From contig NC_020388.1 in the NCBI RefSeq assembly GCF_000591055.1, positions 2,542,001 through 2,606,000 of the forward strand: a stretch of 64,000 nt of DNA. Direction: 5' to 3'. Shown here piece by piece: positions 35,621 to 45,336 of this stretch. Made by a program: the position numbers and the translations under genes. Position 1 is the stretch's first letter; every line of letters starts with the position of its first letter. The DNA is from Natronomonas moolapensis 8.8.11. Lineage in GTDB: Archaea > Halobacteriota > Halobacteria > Halobacteriales > Haloarculaceae. Below the pieces are notes generated by a model. That model was not told the DNA's origin, made no database searches, and saw nothing but the letters and a program-made list of their open reading frames with translations.

Positions 35621-36880
35621 GTGTCTACGACCGCCACGAAGACGTTGCAGGCGACGTTCGCGCCACCTACCGCGCACAAACAGGAGAAACTGAACGACCT
35701 ACTCGACACGTACCGTGACGGCCTGCAAGAAGCGTTCGACGCCGGGGCGAGTACCATGTCGTCGGTGAGCGACATCGTGACGCCCTACGACCTGCCGTAT
35801 CAGGCCAAAGCCGCACTCTGCAACTACGTCCCGAAACTCCGCAAGACGTACAACGCGCAGGAGTTGGACGACGAACACCCGGTTCGGCTCACCAACCAAG
35901 CCGCGACGTTCGACCACTCGGAGGAGCGCGACTACGAGTTCACATGGTGGGTCCCCCGACCGGGGCGCGGGACGAACTTCTGGATACCGCTCCGCATCAA
36001 CCCCGAACAGGAGGGGCTCTGGCACGACCTCGTATCGGAGGACGCGAAAGCGGGCGAGATACGGCTTCAACAGCACCGAACGAACTGGGTACTGCACGTC
36101 ACCGTCGAGTACCCGGTCGAAGAACCAGCGACGGACGGTGACATCACGCACATCGGCTTAGACATCGGAGAGACCGCCCTCATCACGGGCTGTGCCCTCA
36201 AGGACGGTTCTCCGACTGACCCGCTTGTGCGTAGCGGAAGCAGAGCGAAGCATCTCCGCAAAGAGATGTACACGACCCTGAAACGACTCCAAGAGCGTGA
36301 CGCATCCGAGTGGCGTACCGACGAACGGTTTGCCCACTACCAGAACGCGCTCACCGACATCGTGGAGAAAGCGTCTCGGGAAGCCATCGAGTACGCCCAA
36401 CAGTTCGAGAATCCGGTGTTGGTGATGGAGGACTTGACGTACATCCGTGAGCGTCTCGACTACGGGAAGTACATGAACCGTCGGCTTCACTCGTGGGCGT
36501 TTGCTCGACTGCAAGGGCGCATCGAGGACAAGGCGACGGAAGCAGGTATCCCGGTCGAGTACGTGAATCCGGCGTACACTTCGCAGACGTGCCACTCGTG
36601 CCACCGCATCGGTCGGCGGGACTCCCAAGCCGAGTTCCGGTGTCCGCACGACGACTGCCACGTTTCGACGTTTCAGGCCGACATCAACGCTTCCGCGAAT
36701 ATCGCACGACGGGTTGACCCGTGGGGAGAGAGCGTCCCGCTTGACAAGGCCGGACGCGATGACTCGCCTCGGGATGGGAGCCGTAGTGACACGGCCACGA
36801 CTCACCGTGAGACGAGCGCACCAGCGCAGATGACACTCACGGCCTACGAAGAGTCGAAACCCTCTACCAGCGACGACTGA
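35621..36880 (+). CDS. tnpB: RNA-guided nuclease TnpB
   Basis: A 419-residue TnpB starting at GTG. The RuvC triad is complete: Asp in IGLDIGETAL (about 183), Glu in VLVMEDLTY (about 270), Asp in FQADINASANI (about 353). The zinc finger CHSCHRIGRRDS..FRCPHDDC lies between (about 326-347). TnpB is the ancestor of Cas12; with an omega RNA from the element's right end it cuts donor-site DNA next to a short motif and helps keep the element in place. It appears functional, with a divergent disordered tail. Confidence 0.94.
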   Translation: MSTTATKTLQATFAPPTAHKQEKLNDLLDTYRDGLQEAFDAGASTMSSVSDIVTPYDLPYQAKAALCNYVPKLRKTYNAQELDDEHPVRLTNQAATFDHSEERDYEFTWWVPRPGRGTNFWIPLRINPEQEGLWHDLVSEDAKAGEIRLQQHRTNWVLHVTVEYPVEEPATDGDITHIGLDIGETALITGCALKDGSPTDPLVRSGSRAKHLRKEMYTTLKRLQERDASEWRTDERFAHYQNALTDIVEKASREAIEYAQQFENPVLVMEDLTYIRERLDYGKYMNRRLHSWAFARLQGRIEDKATEAGIPVEYVNPAYTSQTCHSCHRIGRRDSQAEFRCPHDDCHVSTFQADINASANIARRVDPWGESVPLDKAGRDDSPRDGSRSDTATTHRETSAPAQMTLTAYEESKPSTSDD

Positions 36881-36965
36881 CTGGTATTCCCCATGCATGG
36901 GAAGCCTCGCCGTCGCCGGGCTTCGCCCGGCTGCTTGAGGGATCTTCAGTCCCTCTCCGTTTACC
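36790..36965 (+). ncRNA. Putative omega RNA of the TnpB element
   Basis: In IS200/IS605 elements the guide RNA overlaps the 3' end of tnpB and ends at the element's right end. Here that interval includes two strong stem-loops (36915-36931 and 36937-36955). The guide would be the flanking bases that follow, from about 36965. Location only; the 5' end cannot be set from sequence. Confidence 0.4.
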
Positions 36966-37014
36966 GCGAGGAGGATGTCACAATTTCAAGACGGCTCCCC
37001 ACGAGCGTCTCGAC

Positions 37015-37638
37015 GTGGCCGACGACCGCGAACGCTGGAACGAGACGTACCGTGGCGACGACGAGTTCGAACTCCCCGAGGACCCGATCCCCGAACTCGC
37101 GCGGCGGATCGACACGCTGCCCGGGGGACGTGCGCTGGACGTCGCGACCGGTACCGGACGCAACGCGCTCTATCTCGCTGAGCACGGCTACGACGTCGAG
37201 GCCGTCGACGTCTCCGACGAGGCGCTCGCGCGCGCCCGGCGCCGCGCCGACGAGCGGGGCGTCGACGTCACGTGGATCCGGGCCGACCTCACCGATCCCG
37301 GCTTCGACCTCGAGACGGGGGCCTACGATCTGATCACCGTGAGCTTCTTCGCCGCGCTCGATCTCCTGCCCGACCTCAAAGAGGCGCTCGCGCCCGGCGG
37401 CGTGTTGGTGTACGAACACCACCTCCGGTCGAGCGATCCGATCGAGATCGGTCCCTCGAGCGACCGACACCGGTATCGGTCGAACGACCTGCTCCGGGCG
37501 TGTCTTGACCTGACGATCCTCGGCTACGAGGAGCGCCGCCGCGAGGTCAGCGGCGGCACCGCCGCGGTAGCGACGCTTCTCGCCCGGAACTCGGGCGGCG
37601 GCGCCCAGTCGTACCCCGACCTCCCGGAGGGGCGCTGA
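37015..37638 (+). CDS. SAM-dependent methyltransferase (TehB-like)
   Basis: A 207-residue class I methyltransferase. The SAM motif GGRALDVATGTGRNALYLAEHG (positions about 37-58; core DVATGTG) and post-motif DVEAVDVSDEAL are clear, with LITVSFFAALDLLPDL as motif II/III. The related TehB/Tam-type enzymes act on small molecules. Start is the GTG at 37015. It lies directly after the IS right end, so its original promoter may have been displaced. Confidence 0.82.
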   Translation: MADDRERWNETYRGDDEFELPEDPIPELARRIDTLPGGRALDVATGTGRNALYLAEHGYDVEAVDVSDEALARARRRADERGVDVTWIRADLTDPGFDLETGAYDLITVSFFAALDLLPDLKEALAPGGVLVYEHHLRSSDPIEIGPSSDRHRYRSNDLLRACLDLTILGYEERRREVSGGTAAVATLLARNSGGGAQSYPDLPEGR

Positions 37639-37736
37639 CGCGGCGCGTCGAACGCTGGCGCGTCCGTTCCGTGGCGTGCCGACGACATGGTTCCTCCGCG
37701 GGGATACTCGGAACGACGGCGCCCGCCTCGCCCGCC

Positions 37737-38045
37737 TCAGTCATCGCCGGGCGTGGCGGACGGGTTCTCGCCCGCCTCGTCGAGGACCCCGGCGCTGTTG
37801 GCAACGGGCGCGATGCTCGGCTGGAACACCCACGCCGCAAGCAGGATGATCGGGACCATCGACGCCGCGACGATCGAGTACCCCAGGTGGAGGTTACTGA
37901 GCCACGGCGCCGCGTAGACCAGCGGGTAGACGATGCCGCCGACGGTCCCGACGCCACCGACGATGCCGGCGACGGCCCCGGAACTGTCGGGAAACATCGC
38001 CGGTACCTGCGCGAAGATCGCCCCCTCGGCCCACGGACACGCGCG
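37737..38045 (-). pseudogene. C-terminal remnant of NarK-type nitrate/nitrite transporter
   Basis: The minus strand reads AEGAIFAQVPAMFPDSSGAV, AGIVGGVGTVGGIVYPLVYA and ends at a normal stop, exactly the last third of an MFS nitrate/nitrite transporter. The preceding sequence (about 38046-38072) does not continue the family and the rest of the gene is gone. Truncated, almost surely inactive. Confidence 0.72.
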
Positions 38046-38072
38046 GCGACGAGACGCGAACCGATGCGACAC

Positions 38073-38377
38073 GCCTTCGGGCCGCCCTCACGTACGGTGT
38101 TATATATAGATATATAAACAATCCAATACGACTCGGATGCGATACGCGAATGCGTGCGAGCGAATACGTTCGCCATAATTCGACGATCGACGAAGACTAC
38201 CGCTGTATTGTGCCGAATGTGATTTATATATCGTATTATCACAACGGGACGTGAGACGACCTGCGGACACCTCATGCACGAATCACTATTCAATCTTCGT
38301 ACGGTTTTGCCACGGAGGAGCGTTCGGTGTAACCGCGGCTACGCCTTTCTGATAGCCGTCTCTGCGACAACGTGTAG
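38073..38377. other. AT-rich intergenic region, transducer promoter
   Basis: About 300 bp with no gene. It is AT-rich, with TATATATAGATATATAAAC (38100-38117) and GATTTATATATCG (38221-38233). The second is the better candidate TATA box for the downstream transducer, leaving a leader of about 120 nt. Confidence 0.5.
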
Positions 38378-40303
38378 ATGTCCACAGACACGTCGCAGTC
38401 TCCGATCGCCCGGTACGTCGAGAACACACCGAACGGCACCGAAATCCCCGAGGAGTCCTTCCGGAAGCGCCATCGCGGAATCTTGCTCTTCACCGCGGCG
38501 TTCGTACCGTTCGTATTCGTCATTAGCCGGCTAACCGGCGTTCAATCGGTCACCGGTGCCGAACTTCCGCCGATTCCACTCGTGCACTCGCTGGCCGGCA
38601 CCGGTCTCGTCGCGGCGCTGTTGCTCGCGGCTGCGGTGCCGTTGTTGCCGCGTCGCCTCCGGTCGGCGCTGGCCGCGCTCGCGTTCATGACGGTCGGTTC
38701 CGTTCTCGCGTACTTCACCGGCGGGTTCATAGAGGCACACTTCCTGTATTTCGTCGGCGTCGGGGTGGTTGCCCTGTACGAAGACTGGGTGCCGTTCGGT
38801 ATCACGATCGGCTACGTCGCGGCCCAACACAGCGTCTTCGGGCTCATCGAGTGGTTCACGGTCTACAACCACCCGGCGGCCATGGCCAACCCGGTCGTGT
38901 GGGGCGGCATCCACGCCGTCGGCGTGTTGATGCTCGCCACCACCATCACGTTTCTCTGGCAGTCGTTAGCCATCCAGCGCCAACAGGCCCGAGAGGCGAT
39001 CCAGGAGAAACTCGACGAGGTCGAGGAAGCAAAACGGGCCGCCGAGGACAAACAACAGGAGGCCGCCCGACAAAAAGAGGAGATGACGGCGCTGAACCAG
39101 GCGCTGGAGGCGACGGCCACCGAGTTTCAGACCACGATGCGGGCCTGTGCCGACGGAGACCTCACGCAACGGCTGGACGACTCCGTCGACAACGACGCGA
39201 TGGCCTCCATCGCGCGGGCGTTTAACGACATGATCGACGACGTCGAACGAACGGTCCTCGACATCCAGTCGTTCGCGGAGCGCGTCTCGAGCGCCAGCAC
39301 CGACGTCGCCGGCAGATCGACCGAGATCAAACGGACGAGCGCTGCCGTCGAGGAGTCCGTCTCCGAGGTTGCAGCCCGCGCCGAAGAACAGGACGAGCAA
39401 CTCCAAACCGTCGCCGGCGAGATCGGCGACCTGTCGGCCACAGTCGAGGAGATCGCCTCGTCCTCCGAGGAGGTCGCGGCCACGGCCGGAACCGCCGTCG
39501 ATCTCGGGGAGACGGGGCGTACCCACGCCAACGACGCTACGGCGGAGATCACGGCCATCAAGTCCCAGACGACCGACGTCGCCGAGGAGATCACGGCGCT
39601 GAACGAGCAGATGGACCGGATCGGCGAGATCGCCGACATGATCGGCGAGATCACAGAACAGACGAACATCCTCGCGTTGAACGCCTCGATCGAAGCCGCC
39701 AGAGCCGACACCAACGGCGACGGGTTCGCGGTCGTCGCAAACGAGGTCAAGGGGTTGGCCGAGGAAGCCGCCGACGCCACAGACGAGATCGAACGACGCA
39801 TCGAAACGGCGCAGGCGGTGACCGACGAGACGGTGGTGAGCATAGAGGAGATGCGCGGTCGCGTCGGGACGGGCGCAGAGACGATCGACGAGACCATTTC
39901 GATGTTCGACGACATCGCCACCGCGATCGAGGAGGCCGAAGGCGGAATCGCCGAAATCAGCGACGCGACCGACGATCAGGCCGCCTCCGCCGAGGAGATC
40001 GCATCGATGGTCGACGACGTCTCCGAGACGAGTCAATCCACCGCGCGCGAGTCGACCGACGTCGCCGAGCAAACCGCCAGCCAGGTCGAATCGCTGGAGG
40101 AGACCACTGCCGAGGTCGAGAAACTCGCCGACGTGGCGACCGAGCTCTCAGAGCAGGTCGCCGCGTTCACCACGACGGCCGATCAAAGCGCCGACACCAC
40201 CGCGACAGGGCGGGGTGGTTCCGGGGGCGTCGAACGACCGCCAGCGGGACCGTCCGAGCCGCCAGCCCACGCCGACGGCGGTCGGCCGCCGGAGCGACGG
40301 TGA
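38378..40303 (+). CDS. Halobacterial transducer (methyl-accepting chemotaxis protein)
   Basis: A 641-residue transducer. About six N-terminal membrane helices (residues 28-200) replace the usual extracellular sensor, followed by a coiled coil ([20 protein letters not shown]), a HAMP domain (about 255-300) and the cytoplasmic signalling hairpin with tip [17 protein letters not shown] (about 428-444). It would relay a membrane or redox-type signal to CheA/CheW. The ligand is unknown. The next gene encodes a receiver-PAS protein that may be unrelated. Confidence 0.92.
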   Translation: MSTDTSQSPIARYVENTPNGTEIPEESFRKRHRGILLFTAAFVPFVFVISRLTGVQSVTGAELPPIPLVHSLAGTGLVAALLLAAAVPLLPRRLRSALAALAFMTVGSVLAYFTGGFIEAHFLYFVGVGVVALYEDWVPFGITIGYVAAQHSVFGLIEWFTVYNHPAAMANPVVWGGIHAVGVLMLATTITFLWQSLAIQRQQAREAIQEKLDEVEEAKRAAEDKQQEAARQKEEMTALNQALEATATEFQTTMRACADGDLTQRLDDSVDNDAMASIARAFNDMIDDVERTVLDIQSFAERVSSASTDVAGRSTEIKRTSAAVEESVSEVAARAEEQDEQLQTVAGEIGDLSATVEEIASSSEEVAATAGTAVDLGETGRTHANDATAEITAIKSQTTDVAEEITALNEQMDRIGEIADMIGEITEQTNILALNASIEAARADTNGDGFAVVANEVKGLAEEAADATDEIERRIETAQAVTDETVVSIEEMRGRVGTGAETIDETISMFDDIATAIEEAEGGIAEISDATDDQAASAEEIASMVDDVSETSQSTARESTDVAEQTASQVESLEETTAEVEKLADVATELSEQVAAFTTTADQSADTTATGRGGSGGVERPPAGPSEPPAHADGGRPPERR

Positions 40304-40401
40304 CTCACCCCGCCGCGTTCGCTCGACGCTGGTCGCCTCCGGCTCGCCCGTCAGTTCCGGGACCTGCGTGTTTAACAGCGTTCACATACACGGTATAATC
40401 G

Positions 40402-42360
40402 ATGGGTCGCGGACGCATCAGGATACTTCACGTCGACGACGAGCCGGACGTTGCGGACCTCGCGAAGACGTTTCTCGAGCGAAACAACGCTCGATTCGAC
40501 ATCACGACCACGGATACCGCAGCCGACGGGCTCGAGATCATACATACGCGACCGCCCGACTGTGTCGTCTCGGACTACAATATGCCCGGCACGGATGGCC
40601 TCGAGTTCTTACAAACCGTCCGGGAGTCGTATCCCGATCTCCCGTTCATTCTTTTCACCGGCAAGGGCAGCGAGGCTGTCGCCAGCGACGCCATCGCCGC
40701 GGACGTCACTGACTATCTTCAAAAGCGGCGCGGCACCGAACAGTACGAACTCCTCGCGAACCGGATCGAAAACGCCGTCCGGGCGCGACGCGAAACCGAG
40801 CGGGCGAACAGACAGGGCCACCTGATGCGCTTGACCGAGTTCGCCGGCGACACCGGTGGCTTCGAGGTGAACATGGACACCCGCGAGGTTCTTTTGACCG
40901 ACGGCACCTGCCGACTCGTCGGCCTCTCCGACGAAGAGACCCTCTCGGTTGCGGCGGCATTAGAGCGGTATCATCCGGACGACAGAGCGTCCGTCCGGCG
41001 AACCGCCAGCCGGGCGGTCGAAACGGGCGAGCAGACGCACGGGTCGTGGCGGCTCCGGACGCTGGACGGCACCGAGCGGCGCGTGAACGTGACCATGACC
41101 CCGGACACGACCAGGGACGGCACCACCGTACTGCGGGGATCGATCCACGACGTGACCGATCGCGAGGAACGCCGGCGGGAGCTCCGGCTCCTCCAGCAGG
41201 CCATCGACGACGCGGACGTCCCGATCACGCTCGCCGACCCCTCCGAGGCGGACAGACCGCTCGTGTACGTCAACGAGGCGTTCGAAGAGATGACCGGCTA
41301 TCCGCCCGAGCGAACGCTCGGACGCAACTGCCGGTTCCTCCAGGGCGAAGACACCGACCCCGAGACGGTCGCTGCGATCCGGGACGCCATCGACGACGAG
41401 GAGTCGATCTCCGTCGAGCTGCGCAACTACCGGAAGGACGGTACCGAGTTCTGGAACCGTCTGACCGTGACCCCCATCTACGACGACGGCGAGCTCGTCC
41501 GGTATCTCGGCACGCAGCGAGACGTCACGGAACAAAAGACCCACGAACGACGGCTGACCGAACTGAACCGGGCCGCCCAGACGCTCCTGACCGCAAAAAC
41601 CCGACAGGAGATCGCCGAGGTCGGCGTCGAAGCCGCCAGCAGCGTTCTCGACCTCCGGGCGAACGCGATCCACTTCTCCGAGGCCGACGACACGCGGTTG
41701 GTTCCCGTGGCACATACCGATGCAGTGACCTCACTCGCCGGGGGGACGACGGCCCTCCCGGTGGCCGACAGCATCGCCGGACGAGTGTATCGACGCGGGG
41801 AGCCACAGGCGATCGGGGACGTACGGGCCGACCCTGACGTCCACGACCCGGAGACGAACCTGCGAAGCTATCTGTACCTCCCGCTCGGCGACCACGGCGT
41901 CTTGATCGCCGGGGACGAAGACGAAGCGGCGTTCGACCGACAGGACGTCACGCTCGGGGAGCTGCTGGCCGGGGACCTCGTCGCGGCGCTCGATCGGGTC
42001 GGACGCGAACGCGACGCCCGGGAGATCGAGACCCAACACCGGACGCTGATCGAGAACTTCCCCGACGGCGCGGTGTTCTTGTACGATTCCGACCGCCGGG
42101 TCGTCCGCGCCGGCGGATCGGAGCTGTCGGCGCTCGGAGTCGTCCCCGACACCGCGGAGGGAACGACACCGCGTGACCACTTTCCCCCCGAAATCGCTGA
42201 CGAACTCGTCGGTCACCTGGAGGACGCGCTGAACGGGGCCGAGGCGACGTTCGAACGGGGACACGAGGGGACCCGATACCGTGTCCAGATCGTCCCCGTC
42301 CGGATCGACGACGGGGCAACCGCCTACGCGATGGCGGTGGTCCAGAACGTCATCGCGTAG
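40402..42360 (+). CDS. Receiver-PAS-PAS-GAF-PAS regulator, truncated before kinase domain
   Basis: A 652-residue protein: receiver domain (residues 1-125, phosphoacceptor Asp in VVSDYNMPGTDG, about 57), a first PAS (about 150-255), a LOV/PAS domain with LGRNCRFLQGEDT (about 310-320, containing the cysteine of LOV-type flavin domains), a GAF domain (about 395-540) and a last PAS (about 545-650). The frame stops at TAG where a histidine kinase should follow. The kinase start is still readable beyond the stop. Confidence 0.88.
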   Translation: MGRGRIRILHVDDEPDVADLAKTFLERNNARFDITTTDTAADGLEIIHTRPPDCVVSDYNMPGTDGLEFLQTVRESYPDLPFILFTGKGSEAVASDAIAADVTDYLQKRRGTEQYELLANRIENAVRARRETERANRQGHLMRLTEFAGDTGGFEVNMDTREVLLTDGTCRLVGLSDEETLSVAAALERYHPDDRASVRRTASRAVETGEQTHGSWRLRTLDGTERRVNVTMTPDTTRDGTTVLRGSIHDVTDREERRRELRLLQQAIDDADVPITLADPSEADRPLVYVNEAFEEMTGYPPERTLGRNCRFLQGEDTDPETVAAIRDAIDDEESISVELRNYRKDGTEFWNRLTVTPIYDDGELVRYLGTQRDVTEQKTHERRLTELNRAAQTLLTAKTRQEIAEVGVEAASSVLDLRANAIHFSEADDTRLVPVAHTDAVTSLAGGTTALPVADSIAGRVYRRGEPQAIGDVRADPDVHDPETNLRSYLYLPLGDHGVLIAGDEDEAAFDRQDVTLGELLAGDLVAALDRVGRERDAREIETQHRTLIENFPDGAVFLYDSDRRVVRAGGSELSALGVVPDTAEGTTPRDHFPPEIADELVGHLEDALNGAEATFERGHEGTRYRVQIVPVRIDDGATAYAMAVVQNVIA

Positions 42361-42588
42361 CCACGGCGCTGACAGACACTCGAGCGCCGGAACGAACAGC
42401 TCGAGGCGTTCATCGACACCGTCTCCAACGACTTACGGAGTCCACTCGGCGTGGCCGCCGGCCACCTCGGGTCGGCCGCGGAGCCGGCCGCGGGATCGCA
42501 CGTCGAGACGGCGAGCGACGCCATCGAGCGGAGCCGGCCGCCGATCGATTACCTCCCGATACTTATAAATAAAAGAATGTACGCGTGA
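42361..42588 (+). pseudogene. Decayed histidine-kinase DHp segment
   Basis: In frame with the gene before it, the sequence passes a TAG (42358-42360) and a TGA and reads QTLERRNEQLEAFIDTVSND, then LRSPLGVAAGHLGSAAE. This is the DHp helix of a haloarchaeal histidine kinase, but the phosphoacceptor His of SHDLRNPL is Asn (SNDLRSPL) and the ATP-binding domain is absent; the frame ends at 42588. Confidence 0.75.
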
Positions 42589-43243
42589 CGCAGAAAAGTC
42601 GCGCCGTTCGGCGGAGCGACCGGCGGATCTCTCGTGCGTCCGTTTCATACGGTTCGCCGAGGACGTACCGACCCGACACCCGCCGTTTTTCCGTACTGTG
42701 CTCCCGGCGCGTCTCCCCCGTTGCCGAAACAGTCGGAAAAAATATCTTTTGTGCAAATACTAAAAAATATATACATAGAACCGCTCCGATCCTCACGACG
42801 TTCGTCGTCCGAGACGGGGCGATGGCGTCGGTGGGCGTCTCTTCCTCGGCGCGGACGCTCGAGCGAAGACACCGCGTCCGGGGGCCGTGTTTCCCGCTCT
42901 CCCGTCGGAGGCACAGCGGGCACGTACGCCGTCGATACCGGACCGAACGGTACGATCGTAATCCGATCGTTCTGGGATATGCCGTAATAACTACCCCGTC
43001 ATCGTCGAACCGAACCACAGCTTTTTGAACGACATCTGCTCCGGACCGTGTCTCGCCCCCGACTATCCCTCGGGAGGACGAACGTCCACACACGGTATCT
43101 CGTGCCCGCCTGTTAGGAAATATGTAATCAAATTATATATGTAAACGACTAGTAAACAGACTCGAATAGCCGAGCGTCACCGCATATAAAATAAGGTAAA
43201 ATAAACGCAGGCGCTCGGCGTACTGCCCTCCGTCCGAACACAC
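42589..43243. other. Gene-free stretch at the island boundary
   Basis: About 650 bp in which I see no credible gene. Open frames exist on both strands but their products are Arg/Ser-rich shadows. AT-rich patches occur at 42736-42780 and 43120-43205. It separates the decaying sensor gene from the purine island and may be a junction. Confidence 0.6.
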
Positions 43244-44236
43244 TCAGTCCGTCTCGCGGCTGTAGGATTCCAACAGCGCGGACGGAACCGCTAGCTGATT
43301 GCTCTCTGTTCTGATGACCGCATACGAGAGGACAACGATGGTCGCCACGTAGGGGTACGTCGACATGATCTGTGCGTTCATCGCGAACTCGAGAGCAGCG
43401 TTGATTGGACCCGCGACGGGCGTGTCGGCCCCGACGGATACCGACAGCGCTTGCGATCGCAACTGGAGGGCATCGAGTATGCCGAACAGATACGCCCCGG
43501 CGAGCATCCGTGTGGGCCGCCACTGGGCGAAAATAACGAGCGCAACGGCGATCCAGCCGCGGCCGGCGGTCATGCCGGGCACCCAAAGCTGTGAGAACGC
43601 GAGCGAGAGATGTGCGCCGGCGGCACCGGCAAACCCACCGCCGATCACTACGGCCAGATAGCGCAGCTTGAACACTGAAACACCCATGGTGTCCGCCATC
43701 TCAGGATCCTCGCCGACCGAGACGAGTTCCATCCCGAGGTTCGACCGGTTGAGAAGATACCACACGGCCGGGACGAGCGCGAGCGCGATGTAGTCCGTCG
43801 GCGTGTTACTGAACAGCGCCTCGCCGACCACCGGGATCTGAATCAGATACTGGCCGACGACCGGTACAGTGACTTCCGAAAAGCCGTCGATGCTTCGGTC
43901 TACCCACCCGGCGCCATAAAACGTCGTCAGCCCCGTTCCGAGTAGGGTCAACATAACGCCGCTTATAACCTGATTCGCCTTCAGTGTGACACAGAGAAAG
44001 GCGTGAATACCGGCTAGAAGCATTCCGGCGCCGATACCGACACAGAACCCGAGCCACGGACTTCCGGTCAACACGGTGGTGACGAACCCCCCGAGTGCGC
44101 CACCGAGCATCATTCCCTCGACGCCGAGGTTGAGTACGCCAGCGCGCTCGGTTATTAGTTCACCTAGGCCGGCGAAAATGAATACGGTCGCCACGGAAAC
44201 GGTCGCACCGAGCAGGCCGGCGACGAATCCAGCCAT
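43244..44236 (-). CDS. ABC transporter permease, nucleoside/purine type (second)
   Basis: A 330-residue permease of the BPD_transp_2 family, with about 9-10 helices and the motif LNLGVEGMMLGGALGGF (about residues 36-52) and AGAAGAHLSLAF. It resembles YufQ/NupQ of nucleoside importers that work with BMP-type binding proteins. Its start overlaps the preceding permease stop as TGATG. Purine-related substrate is inferred from the neighbours. Confidence 0.9.
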   Translation of the reverse strand: MAGFVAGLLGATVSVATVFIFAGLGELITERAGVLNLGVEGMMLGGALGGFVTTVLTGSPWLGFCVGIGAGMLLAGIHAFLCVTLKANQVISGVMLTLLGTGLTTFYGAGWVDRSIDGFSEVTVPVVGQYLIQIPVVGEALFSNTPTDYIALALVPAVWYLLNRSNLGMELVSVGEDPEMADTMGVSVFKLRYLAVVIGGGFAGAAGAHLSLAFSQLWVPGMTAGRGWIAVALVIFAQWRPTRMLAGAYLFGILDALQLRSQALSVSVGADTPVAGPINAALEFAMNAQIMSTYPYVATIVVLSYAVIRTESNQLAVPSALLESYSRETD

Positions 44237-45336
44237 CAGTCGTCCCCCCGCGTAGCGTCGGTTGTCGTCGACGGTGTCCCGCGCTCGAAACCGAGGCTGA
44301 CGCGATACTGTTTGAAGAACTCACCGGTGATCAAAAACAGGATTATGAGCGCCTGAATGACGTCGACGAGTGCCGCCGGGATACCGAGAAAGACCTCCAT
44401 GGTCGTCCCGCCAGTGAACAACAGCGCGAAGAACAGCCCCGCAAACAACACTTTGATCGCGCTCCCACGGCCGAGCAGTGCAATCGGGATCGCAGTGAAC
44501 CCGTACCCCGGCTCGAAGCCGGCACGAAGACGCCCTTGAACGCCCGCTACCTCTCCGATCCCACCGATCCCGGCGAAGGCACCGCCCAGGACGAACACGA
44601 ACAGATACACTTTATATTTGCTCATCCCGGCCTGCACCGCAGCTTCGTCGTTCGATCCCACGAAGTTGATCTCGAACCCGAGTCGCGTCCGGGTCATCAG
44701 GACGTATGTCGCTCCCACGAGTACCAGCGCAGCGGCGAGGCCGACGTGGACGCGCCCATACAGCGTCGGTAACGTCGCCGCCTCGGGGAGTTGAGCCGTC
44801 TGCGGGAAGTTGCCGGTGGTGCCTTTCATCGGCCCGCGGACCGCGTAGCTGAGAAGCTCCAGCGCAATGAAGGACAGCAAAAGCGACGTGATGATCTCGT
44901 TGATGTCCCACTTGGCACGCAGCCACGCCGGAATGGCTGCCAGTGCCCCCCCGGCGCCTGCTGCCGCGAGAAACATCAACGGTACGAGCGCGTACCCGGG
45001 CAGAGATACGTTCAACCCGACCCACGTACCGGCGAGCGCGCCGAACACCAGTTGCCCCTCGGCACCAATGTTGAACAACCCGGCCTTCAACGGTAGATAC
45101 ACCGCCAGACCGGCGAGCACTAACGGCACCGCGGCGATCAGCGTCTCCGTCTGCCCCTGGCTGCTCGTCGGGGTCTCGACGAGCATGAGCGAGTACGCTT
45201 CGATCGGGTCGACATCGATCACGAGAAGGACCAACGCCCCGACTCCCAGCGCCGCCAACACGGTAAAAACCGGGGCCGAGTACGCAACCCACGGGGGCGT
45301 TTCCTCGCGGGCGCTCACGTCCACGGTCGCGTTCAT
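44236..45336 (-). CDS. ABC transporter permease, nucleoside/purine type (first)
   Basis: A 366-residue permease of the same family with the motif PLKAGLFNIGAEGQLVFGAL (about residues 80-100) and GGAFAGIGGIGEVAG. It resembles YufP/NupP. It overlaps the ATPase gene by ATGA (45333-45336), so the three genes form one operon ATPase-permease-permease. Confidence 0.9.
   Translation of the reverse strand: MNATVDVSAREETPPWVAYSAPVFTVLAALGVGALVLLVIDVDPIEAYSLMLVETPTSSQGQTETLIAAVPLVLAGLAVYLPLKAGLFNIGAEGQLVFGALAGTWVGLNVSLPGYALVPLMFLAAAGAGGALAAIPAWLRAKWDINEIITSLLLSFIALELLSYAVRGPMKGTTGNFPQTAQLPEAATLPTLYGRVHVGLAAALVLVGATYVLMTRTRLGFEINFVGSNDEAAVQAGMSKYKVYLFVFVLGGAFAGIGGIGEVAGVQGRLRAGFEPGYGFTAIPIALLGRGSAIKVLFAGLFFALLFTGGTTMEVFLGIPAALVDVIQALIILFLITGEFFKQYRVSLGFERGTPSTTTDATRGDD

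Larger units (their letters stand above)
35090..36965 (+). mobile_element. IS200/IS605-family insertion sequence (tnpA-tnpB)
   Basis: The left end has the hairpin CCCGCCC-TTCA-GGGCGGG (35104-35121), about 105 nt before tnpA. The right end has two hairpins, GCCGGGC/GCCCGGC (36915-36931) and GAGGGA/TCCCTC (36937-36955), after tnpB. These subterminal hairpins are recognised by the Y1 transposase; the element has no terminal inverted repeats and makes no target duplication. Exact ends are estimated to within about 10-15 nt. Confidence 0.85.

Noticed and set aside
42563-43093. Overlapping frames of 147-176 codons on both strands
   Set aside because: Products are Arg/Ser-rich with no motif, and the region has AT-rich patches unlike coding DNA here.
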